A stretch of 64,000 nucleotides of DNA from Planctomycetaceae bacterium. Its GTDB lineage: Bacteria; Planctomycetota; Planctomycetia; Planctomycetales; Planctomycetaceae. The translations under genes were made by a program, and so were the position numbers. Below the pieces are notes generated by a model that searched no databases, was not told the DNA's origin, and worked only from the letters and a program-made list of their open reading frames with translations. Positions 54,724-62,242 of the stretch are shown piece after piece. Numbering within the stretch: position 1 is the stretch's first letter; every line of letters starts with the position of its first letter. The stretch spans positions 62,001 to 126,000 of the forward strand of contig JAWKUA010000016.1 of assembly GCA_041398785.1 (NCBI GenBank), given 5' to 3'.

Positions 54724-56301
54724 CTATTCGATCTCGTACTCCCTGGAAAGAACCTCGAACGCGTCAACAACCTGCGAGTCGTTCAATCCGGAATCGCGGA
54801 CGATTTCTGCCGAAGCTTCGTTGTTGCCGGTCAGTTCCTTTGCCGTCGCGCTGATTCGTCCGGACGAATCGTACGCATACGTGATTTCGATCGGAGATCC
54901 CTTCGGCAGGCTGGACGGCAGATTGAACACACGGAAATCGCCGATCATTTCGCAGGCAGCCGGATCGATGGCGTCGCCTTCAAGGATTTCCACATGCACT
55001 CTCTGCTGACCGTCCGTGTTGGTACCGAAACGCTGACTGACATGGTGCGGCACGGGCGTATTCTTGGGAATCATGATGTGATTGATCTTGCGGGTACGGT
55101 CTCCCGGATCGGTGATCTTGATTCCCAATGAGTGTGAGTTCACATCGCTGGTGCGCACGCTGTTAAGCCGCTTCTGAACGGTTTCCGCGACCTTGCTGGA
55201 ACCGTCGCCGAATCTGGCCTGCAGAATGGCCGCGTGAATTGCGGCCCCTTCCGCGACCGCTCGCTCCGGCTTCAGCTCGCGGGACGGTTCCTTCTTCGTG
55301 ACCTCGCGAAGCATCTGCTCCACCACGGGCATATAGGTTGACCCGCCGACCAGAACGACCTCGTCAAGTGAACCGGCATTGACACCGGCCTGCTGCATCA
55401 CAAGTTCCGTGGTGTCCTTCGTTCGCTGCAGCAGGTCTGCCGTCATGCGTTCAAAGTCGGCCCTTGAAAGCGATACCGACAGTGTTTTGCCCTTGTAGTA
55501 AACACTGATGGGAATCTGAGATTTCTCGCTCAGATCGCGTTTCGCGTCCTCTGACTCCTGGTGGAATTTCAACATCGTTTCCGCGTCTTCAGACGGATCC
55601 AGGTTGTATTTTTGCTTGAACTGCTCAACCAGGTGGTCTGCCAGCCGCTTGCTCCAGTCCAGTCCTCCCAGCATCACGTCACCGTCGGTGGCAAGTACCC
55701 GGAAGTTGGTCGGTGTGTAGCGCACAACCGTGACGTCGAAGGTTCCGCCGCCAAGGTCGTAAACAAGGATCGTCCGCTCTTCCTTGCTCAGATCCGTTCG
55801 CCCGAGTTCTCCCTTGTCCCAGGCATAAGCGAGCGTCGCGGCCGTCGGTTCATTGATGATGTCAATCACATTCAGGCCGGCGATGCGACCGGCGTCCTGC
55901 GTTGCCTTGCGCCGCACGTCGTTGAAGTAATAAGGCACAGTGATAACCGCGTTCGTAATCGGACCGATGCGTTTTTCCGCGTCCTGCTTCATCTTCTTCA
56001 GGATCAGCGCCGAAACGAACTCGGGCGTCAGCTTCTTGTTCTGGTAAACGACAAAGTAGTCCTTATTTCCCATTTCCCGCTTGATGGCTTCGACGATCTG
56101 ACTGGGGTCCGCGAATGAAATCCGCTCGAAGGACGGTCCCACAACGACTCGGTCTTCATCCAGTAGCACGACCGACGGAGTAATCGGGCGGTCGTCTGCG
56201 TTGTTGATGACAGTCGGCTCGCCATCTTCACCAAGATATGCGATCGCAGAGTAGGTTGTTCCGAGATCGATACCGACCGTGTGACCTTCAAGAAACTTCA
56301 T
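54724..56301 (-). CDS. Hsp70/DnaK-like chaperone lacking the helical lid
   Basis: A 525-residue Hsp70 family ATPase. VGIDLGTTYSAIAYLGEDG, VPYYFNDVRRKATQDAGRIAGL, INEPTAATLAYAW, LVYDLGGGTFDVTVV and LVGGSTYMPVVEQML are intact, and the substrate-binding beta domain reads up to IEITYAYDSSGRISATAKELTG. DnaK is about 640 residues. Here the protein stops soon after the beta domain, so the alpha-helical lid and EEVD-like tail are missing. It is first in a gene group with the J-like/MshEN protein. No grpE, dnaJ or CIRCE element is present, so it is unlikely to be the main DnaK. Confidence 0.92.
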   Translation of the reverse strand: MKFLEGHTVGIDLGTTYSAIAYLGEDGEPTVINNADDRPITPSVVLLDEDRVVVGPSFERISFADPSQIVEAIKREMGNKDYFVVYQNKKLTPEFVSALILKKMKQDAEKRIGPITNAVITVPYYFNDVRRKATQDAGRIAGLNVIDIINEPTAATLAYAWDKGELGRTDLSKEERTILVYDLGGGTFDVTVVRYTPTNFRVLATDGDVMLGGLDWSKRLADHLVEQFKQKYNLDPSEDAETMLKFHQESEDAKRDLSEKSQIPISVYYKGKTLSVSLSRADFERMTADLLQRTKDTTELVMQQAGVNAGSLDEVVLVGGSTYMPVVEQMLREVTKKEPSRELKPERAVAEGAAIHAAILQARFGDGSSKVAETVQKRLNSVRTSDVNSHSLGIKITDPGDRTRKINHIMIPKNTPVPHHVSQRFGTNTDGQQRVHVEILEGDAIDPAACEMIGDFRVFNLPSSLPKGSPIEITYAYDSSGRISATAKELTGNNEASAEIVRDSGLNDSQVVDAFEVLSREYEIE

Positions 56302-56604
56302 AGACCTGGCCTCAAACCTTCAAACGGGGTTCAGAAATACGGAAACAACCGGACTGCAAATTGCAGCACACGAAGCGGCAGCGCGGCTTCCGGCGTGGAC
56401 ACTTAGTCTGCGCAGGTTCGCCATTCTGGTCGTCCGGGATTGGTGATGCAAGCTGACCGCGACTGGAAACGACCGGTTGGCGCGGTTTTGTCGGCGCAGG
56501 TGTCGGACGGCGTCGGCGGCAGATTCATGAAGCGGACGCGAGGATGCGTCGGCTGCGCGCAGCGATCCGGCATGTTGAGAGGGCTGTCGAGTCGGACACG
56601 TGGC
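56302..56604. other. Intergenic region upstream of the Hsp70 gene
   Basis: These roughly 300 bases lie between two minus-strand genes and should contain the Hsp70 promoter. I see no CIRCE inverted repeat, heat-shock promoter or gene. Confidence 0.35.
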
Positions 56605-57183
56605 TCACGACCGCGAAGCAGCCTTTCGTCGCAGCGACGCGACGGCACGTGACAGCAACGGACCGACGGAATTCACAGGCAGTCCCAGCTTTCGCCCAAT
56701 TGCCCGGTACGAGTGGCCGAAGCCATAGAACAGCCGCAGCGCTGCCTGTGACCTTTCCGGCAGCGACGACATCAGTGATTCAACTTCGTCAGCGGCATCC
56801 ACGGAATGTTCGTGATCCGCAGAGGACGCGACGTCAACGGACGCCTGGTGAGCAGTCACGTGCCCCAGCGCTTCCCGAAACCGGCGCTGAGTCAGCTTCC
56901 GCAGAGTGATCCGGCGAGAAATCACTGTCAGGTAGGTGGCAAATGAACTGCCACCACGGAACGCTCGGATGGCGGCCATGTTTCGTTCCAGCAGAGCCGA
57001 GAACGTTTCCGCAACAAGATCGTCTTCGTCATCACGCGTCAGCCGGAGACTGTGGGCGTGAGCCGTGTGCCTGATAACCTGAACGATCAGCGCCGAATTC
57101 CGATCAACAAAGTCCGTCCAGGCTCCCTGCTTTCCACTCAGCAGGTCGTTGACGATTCGTCGGTCTTTTTCAGTCAGAGGCAT
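56605..57183 (-). CDS. ECF-type RNA polymerase sigma factor
   Basis: A 192-residue sigma-70 family factor: region 2 with DDEDDLVAETFSALLERNMAAIRAFRGGSSFATYLTVISRRI and region 4 with LPERSQAALRLFYGFGHSYRAIGRKLGLPVNSVGPLLSRAVASLRRK. The start MPLTEKDRRIVNDLLSG at 57183 is typical for planctomycete ECF factors; an upstream in-frame codon adds 12 unconserved residues. No anti-sigma gene is adjacent. Its targets are unknown. It might act with the Hsp70 group, but that is position only. Confidence 0.88.
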   Translation of the reverse strand: MPLTEKDRRIVNDLLSGKQGAWTDFVDRNSALIVQVIRHTAHAHSLRLTRDDEDDLVAETFSALLERNMAAIRAFRGGSSFATYLTVISRRITLRKLTQRRFREALGHVTAHQASVDVASSADHEHSVDAADEVESLMSSLPERSQAALRLFYGFGHSYRAIGRKLGLPVNSVGPLLSRAVASLRRKAASRS

Positions 57184-57714
57184 GGCGATCACTGGCTTTC
57201 TGCAAAATGACACCGGCATCCTGCTTCCAGGCCCTGTTTCAGACTAACTTCCATTCCTACGTCTTTGATATCGTTTTTTGCGGGAAACCATAGGGATTTA
57301 TTTCGCGGACGACCGCCGGAAACAGCGGATTCCCGTTGAATTGCGGACACGATCTGAGTTTTCGGCGATGCCGATCAGGCCATCCGCAAAGGTGCGAGTT
57401 GTGCAAGAACTATTCCGATCCAACAACTGGGAAGCATTTCGCCTATCGCCGGGATTGCGCAAGGTATGACGCGCGCCGTGTCTACGACGTTCGGCGGGAG
57501 CAGAAACCCACAAAAAAACGAAGAAGCCGCTGTGTTTCCGTGAATCGACGCGCTGTGTGAAATCGAGACTGTGTCTCAATTTACCCAAGGCGCTTTTGGT
57601 CAGGCGTCGCCGATGGAAAATGCCGAAACAGTTGTCATAAAACGTCGCAATGTCCGCTTCCGGCAGGTGTTTGGCCTGCTTCTTAACGCGAATTGTCATT
57701 AGGAATCCGAACTC
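57184..57714. other. Divergent intergenic region
   Basis: These roughly 530 bases lie between the ECF sigma factor and ferredoxin genes. No conserved coding sequence, tRNA or repeat is seen. The ferredoxin gene has a weak TAGGAA ribosome site ahead of its ATG. Confidence 0.4.
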
Positions 57715-58020
57715 ATGACCCACGTCGTTGCCGAGCCGTGCTTCAACTGCAAATACACAGACTGCGTTGTGGTTTGCCCGGTCGAATGTTTCTACGAAGG
57801 CGAACAGATTCTGGTCATCCATCCGGACGAGTGCATCGACTGTGAAGCCTGTGTCCCGGAATGCCCGGTTGAGGCGATCTTCCACGAAGACAACCTGCCG
57901 GAACAGTGGGCCGGATACAAGGAACTGAACGCCGAAATGGCTCCGCAGTGGCCTGTGATTACAGAACAAAAGACCTCGCTGGCTGAAACCGGCGGAGCGT
58001 GTCCGTCTGCTGAAAAGTAG
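57715..58020 (+). CDS. fdxA: Seven-iron ferredoxin (FdxA type)
   Basis: A 101-residue 3Fe-4S/4Fe-4S ferredoxin: MTHVVAEPCFNCKYTDCVVV, CPVECFYEGEQILVIHPDEC and IDCEACVPECPVEAIF hold the cysteines of both clusters. The C-terminal extension after EDNLPEQW is usual for FdxA. It carries low-potential electrons in the cytoplasm. It is monocistronic with a hairpin terminator about 40 bases downstream. Confidence 0.95.
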   Translation: MTHVVAEPCFNCKYTDCVVVCPVECFYEGEQILVIHPDECIDCEACVPECPVEAIFHEDNLPEQWAGYKELNAEMAPQWPVITEQKTSLAETGGACPSAEK

Positions 58021-58061
58021 GTCTGGGCGCAGCCGCGCGGCGAGGAATGTTGCTATCGACG

Positions 58062-58096
58062 AGGGTCTTCGGGAGTATCGTTCCCGGAGACCCTTT
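58062..58096 (+). terminator. Long hairpin downstream of ferredoxin, probable terminator
   Basis: Bases 58062-58075 pair with 58081-58094 in a 14-bp stem (two G-U pairs) with a five-base loop. Only three T occur at the base of the stem, so termination may be weak. The remaining part of the gap to 58364 has no gene; GTATTATACTGG near 58218 could be a -10 region for the GTPase operon. Confidence 0.55.
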
Positions 58097-58364
58097 CGTA
58101 TGCGCGGTGCCGGGGACTTTGGGACGGCGCGGGAGAAATATCCGCCGCGGCAGTGACCGAACTCGGTGAATCTTCTTTGTGCCCTGCGGCGGTAAGCGTT
58201 AATTCGTTCCGATCAGGGTATTATACTGGCCGCGGAGAACACTGATGCTTTCAGCACGTCTTAACCCACGAGCCCGAGCGCCTCATTCTTACCCGTTAGC
58301 GGTATAACTGATTTCGACCGGTAATGTTGCCAATGACGCCGCGTTCCCAGCGTACCTCCGTACA

Positions 58365-60266
58365 ATGGATTCCGATTCCACCAACCAATCTTCGTTTCCG
58401 CGACTGGCTGCAGCGACGCGTGAGCTGTACGACCAGGTCCGGAAGCTTCAGAAGCGGTTCGAAGTCCTGCAGCCTCCCGCGCTGGAAGGCCAGGAGTGGT
58501 TTGAGTCTCTGCGGCAAAAGCTGATTCCTCAACTGGGCGAAGACGCATGGCTCGTGGCTGCGGTCGTGGGCGGCACAAACATCGGCAAGAGCGTCATCTT
58601 CAATCATCTTGCGCGGTGCCGGGCCAGTTCGACCAGTCCGCTCGCTTCGGGAACAAAACACCCTGTGTGCCTGGTTCCGGCGGGATTCGATGACCGCCAG
58701 GATCTGCAGAGCATCTTTCCGGACTTCACGCTGCACGAATGGTCGGACGCCGCGGCAGCGCTGAGGGAAACGGACCGGCATGATTTGTTCTGGCGTCCGG
58801 CTCCGGAACTGCCGCCGACTCTGCTGGTGCTGGACACACCGGATATCGACAGCGATGCACGCGTCAACTGGGTGCGAGCCGACGCCGTTCGACGCTGTGC
58901 TGACGTCCTGATCGCCGTGCTGACGCAGCAGAAATACAACGACGCGGCGGTCAAGGAATTCTTCCGCAAGGCAGGCGCGGAAGACAAGTCGATCATGGTC
59001 GTGTTCAACCAGTGCCTGCTTCCCGACGACGAAGAATTCTGGCCGATCTGGCTGAACACGTTTTGCCGCGAAACCGGGATTACACCCGACGCGGTCTATC
59101 TGGCGCCGGCCGATCGTCAGGCCGCTGAAAGCCTGAAGCTGCCGTTTTTCGAACGTCCCTGGCCGGTGGAACCGGGCTGGAAACCATCCTCCGCGGAACC
59201 GGCCTTCCAACAGCCGCGTGATTTGTCCGCGGACCTGGCAAGGCTGAAGTTTCAGGAAGTGCGCATTCGTACTTTGCAGGGTTCTCTGCGGCATCTGGTC
59301 GATCCCGTCGACGGAGTGCCGGGACATTTGTCGCAGCTTCAGTCTGCAAGCTCCGAACTCGCCGCCGCTTCGGAACGCCTGTCCACGGACGCGGTGCTGA
59401 GAATTCGAGACTGGCCGATTCCTTCAAACACTGCGTTTGTGACGGAAATCCGGAGCTGGTGGAAGCAGCGGCAGCAGGGCTGGGCTCGCACGGTGAATTC
59501 CGTTTACGACACGGTCGGAGCCGGCATCAAATGGCCGTTCCGGAAGGCTCGCGACGTCATTCAGGGCGAACCGATTCCGCCGCTGGATCGCTACCGGGAT
59601 CGTGAATGGTCGGCCGTTCTGACAACAATCGAAGAGCTGTTCGACAAGCTTCAGTGGATGGCCGACAGCGGAAACCGGCTGATCAAGCCTCGCGTGGAAT
59701 CCATCCTGAAAGCGTCCAGCCGATCGGAACTGATCGAAAAGCTGCGCCTTCAGCATCAGAGAACTGACTTCGAAAAGGAACTGCGCGATGTCGTGAGCGA
59801 CGAAATGCAGCGGTTCAGTACGGACAGCCCGGAACTGTTCCGGTTCTACAAGAATCTTCACAATGTGTCGGCGGCCGTGCGGCCCATGACCAGCGTTGTG
59901 TTGTTCAGTCTGGGATTCGGTCCGGCCGGAGAAACGGTTGCACCGTTCGTCGCTGATGCGGCTGCTCAGGCGGTGATTCACGTGTTCGCCGACGTTGCCG
60001 GAGGAGCAACAGCAGCCGTCGCGGGCGAAGTTGCCGTGGCCGAAGCGGCCGGTACCGGAGCGGGAATTCTGCAGACGTATTTCCAAAACCTGCACGCGTC
60101 GTTCACCAAACGGCGTGTGAACTGGCTGACGGAACAGATCCACGCGGAACTGCTGGGAACTCTGCCGGAAGAACTCAAAGCGGCTTCCGCCGTGACGGAA
60201 TCAGTCGAGTTCCGGAACGTGACCGAACTGATCGAGCAGCTCAGGAAGTTGATTGCAGCACCGTAG
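58365..60266 (+). CDS. Dynamin-like/TrmE-Era superfamily GTPase 1
   Basis: A 633-residue protein with an N-terminal coiled helix, a P-loop GGTNIGKS (69-76), G3 LVLDTPDID and a G4-like VVFNQC, so it belongs to the TRAFAC GTPases. It is followed by long helical regions and a Gly/Ala-rich hydrophobic stretch (VAPFVADAAAQAVIHVFADV, GGATAAVAGEVAVAEAAGTG) that may insert into membrane. It ends in helices. No known orthologue is recognised. A second GTPase of similar length follows 90 bases later, suggesting a two-component membrane-remodelling pair. Confidence 0.8.
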   Translation: MDSDSTNQSSFPRLAAATRELYDQVRKLQKRFEVLQPPALEGQEWFESLRQKLIPQLGEDAWLVAAVVGGTNIGKSVIFNHLARCRASSTSPLASGTKHPVCLVPAGFDDRQDLQSIFPDFTLHEWSDAAAALRETDRHDLFWRPAPELPPTLLVLDTPDIDSDARVNWVRADAVRRCADVLIAVLTQQKYNDAAVKEFFRKAGAEDKSIMVVFNQCLLPDDEEFWPIWLNTFCRETGITPDAVYLAPADRQAAESLKLPFFERPWPVEPGWKPSSAEPAFQQPRDLSADLARLKFQEVRIRTLQGSLRHLVDPVDGVPGHLSQLQSASSELAAASERLSTDAVLRIRDWPIPSNTAFVTEIRSWWKQRQQGWARTVNSVYDTVGAGIKWPFRKARDVIQGEPIPPLDRYRDREWSAVLTTIEELFDKLQWMADSGNRLIKPRVESILKASSRSELIEKLRLQHQRTDFEKELRDVVSDEMQRFSTDSPELFRFYKNLHNVSAAVRPMTSVVLFSLGFGPAGETVAPFVADAAAQAVIHVFADVAGGATAAVAGEVAVAEAAGTGAGILQTYFQNLHASFTKRRVNWLTEQIHAELLGTLPEELKAASAVTESVEFRNVTELIEQLRKLIAAP

Positions 60267-60356
60267 CTCAGTCCCGCCAGGCCGTTCGATGACGAAGAAA
60301 GCATCTGTCGGCAATGCGTTCAGGGACAACGCGCCGGAACGAGGACACGAATTCTC

Positions 60357-62192
60357 ATGACGCAAAACCGCCAGCTCGATCACATCGCTGTCCTTGCCGA
60401 AATCGACGGGTTGGTCAGTCGCCTGAATCGCTGGGTGGATTCCAGTCCCGACTGGGAACCCGCTCACCGCTGCCGGGCACTCATCCGACGGCTGATGAAT
60501 CGCGTCGAGAATCTGCGGTTTCGGCTGGAATCACCCCTTGTCGTCGCGACCTTTGGAGGGACCGGGACCGGAAAAAGCTCACTCGTCAACGCTCTGATCG
60601 GAGACGAAGTGACCGCCGCGGGACGGCAGCGTCCCACAACAAAGACACCCATCCTGCTGGTGCATCCCGACCTGGAGGTTGATGCTCTGGGGCTGGACAC
60701 CGACCAATTCGTCGTGAAACGGATCGATGCGCCGGTGCTGAAGGACATCGTCGTTGTCGACTGTCCGGATCCGGATACCAGTGAATCCGCCACGGCGGGC
60801 AGCAATCTTGCTCTGCTACGGGAAATCGCTCCTCACTGTGACGTGCTGATCTATACCTCGACGCAGCAGAAGTATCGAAACGCCCGCGTCATCGATGAAC
60901 TGGGTGATATCGCCAGCGGCTGCAGGCTGGTCTTTGTGCAGACTCACGCCGACCGCGATTCGGACATTCGCGATGACTGGCGAACGCGACTGTCTCCCGG
61001 CTATGAAGTGCCGGACATGTTCTTCGTCGATTCGCCCAGGGCTCTGGGCGAACAGCGTGAAGGCAAACAGCCGTCCGGAGACTTTGGCCGACTGTTGCAG
61101 TTGCTGACAAATCAACTGGGAGCGTCGCGCCGTCTGGAAATCCGTCGCGCGAATCTGGTTGACCTGCTGCAGGAAGCTCTCAACCGCTGTCGACTGGAAT
61201 ACGACGACGGGCTTCCGAAGGTTCGCAGTCTGCAGTCCGAACTGGAACAGCAGCGAAGCCGGCTGAAGACCACACTGACCAGTCAACTGTGCGACGAATT
61301 GCTGGTCAATCAGAACCTGTGGGAACGCCGCCTGATCGGTGCCGTGACCGACAGATGGGGTTTCAGTCCATTTTCGTCGGCGCTGCGGCTGTACAACGGG
61401 CTGGGAGCTTTCATCGCATCGTTCACGCTGTTTCGGGCACGCACGTCCGCTCAGATGGCGCTGATTGGAGCCGTTCAGGGCGCTCGCTGGATGAAGTCCC
61501 GCGCGAAGGAACAAGAGGCCGATTCCAGCCTGGAGCGGCTGTCCACGTTTGGTATCAGCGACCAGCTTCTGCAGGAATCGCGAATGGTGATTTCCGGCTA
61601 CGTGCGTTCCGCGGAAATCGATCGTGACGAGACCGAAGACCATCGCGACCTGGCCGACCTGCGCCGGCAGGCCGCTTCTCTGGAAGGTGAGTTTCTGGGA
61701 GACGCGCGGCGTTCCGTGGACGAACTCATTGAGGATCTGGCGGCGAAGAACTGCGGCTGGCTGATCCGTGCGTGGTATGAAACCCTGCTTCTGCTTTACG
61801 TCGTATTTCTACTGGTGCGAGTCGGCTACAACTTTTTCTGGGCGTCGTTTCTGGGTCCGATTCTGGGGTTTCAGGAATCACAGGCCGAGCTGCTGAAAGT
61901 GGATTTTTACATTCCGGCAGTCCTGTTTCTGGTGATCTGGTCAGCGGTTCTGGTGACAGCGTTTACGTGGCGACTGCGGCGCGGGCTGACTCGTCGCGTC
62001 CGGGAGTTTGCTCAAACCATGGCCGATTCACGACTGGCCCACGGACTGTTCCCGTCACTTGAAGCAACATGCTCGCGAATTGAGACCGACAGTGATCGCG
62101 TCACCGCGCTGCTGGAACAAACGACGGCGTTCCGGCACAACCTGGCAACGTCAAATGCCGGATTCCTTGGCGGTCGCCGAAGCGACGCGTAA
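60357..62192 (+). CDS. Dynamin-like GTPase 2 with C-terminal membrane segments
   Basis: A 611-residue GTPase: P-loop FGGTGTGKSSLVNAL (67-80), switch TPILLVHP, G3 IVVVDCPDPDTSES and G4-like FVQTHADRD. A long helical stalk includes LQSELEQQRSRLKTTL and an amphipathic/hydrophobic stretch LRLYNGLGAFIASFTLFRA. Two transmembrane helices near residues 475-550 (LLLLYVVFLLVRVGYNFF and FYIPAVLFLVIWSAVLVTAF) anchor it. The domain order, GTPase, stalk, hydrophobic paddle, fits bacterial dynamin-like proteins, which often occur in pairs. Function, for example in vesicle or compartment membranes, is inferred only. Confidence 0.8.
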   Translation: MTQNRQLDHIAVLAEIDGLVSRLNRWVDSSPDWEPAHRCRALIRRLMNRVENLRFRLESPLVVATFGGTGTGKSSLVNALIGDEVTAAGRQRPTTKTPILLVHPDLEVDALGLDTDQFVVKRIDAPVLKDIVVVDCPDPDTSESATAGSNLALLREIAPHCDVLIYTSTQQKYRNARVIDELGDIASGCRLVFVQTHADRDSDIRDDWRTRLSPGYEVPDMFFVDSPRALGEQREGKQPSGDFGRLLQLLTNQLGASRRLEIRRANLVDLLQEALNRCRLEYDDGLPKVRSLQSELEQQRSRLKTTLTSQLCDELLVNQNLWERRLIGAVTDRWGFSPFSSALRLYNGLGAFIASFTLFRARTSAQMALIGAVQGARWMKSRAKEQEADSSLERLSTFGISDQLLQESRMVISGYVRSAEIDRDETEDHRDLADLRRQAASLEGEFLGDARRSVDELIEDLAAKNCGWLIRAWYETLLLLYVVFLLVRVGYNFFWASFLGPILGFQESQAELLKVDFYIPAVLFLVIWSAVLVTAFTWRLRRGLTRRVREFAQTMADSRLAHGLFPSLEATCSRIETDSDRVTALLEQTTAFRHNLATSNAGFLGGRRSDA

Positions 62193-62242
62193 CAGGCTTC
62201 GACGAAACGGGACGCCGTGCGATCAGGCGACGGATTCGTGTT

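Noticed and set aside
56302..56604. CIRCE or heat-shock promoter upstream of Hsp70
   Set aside because: No TTAGCACTC/GAGTGCTAA inverted repeat is present, so HrcA control is not supported.
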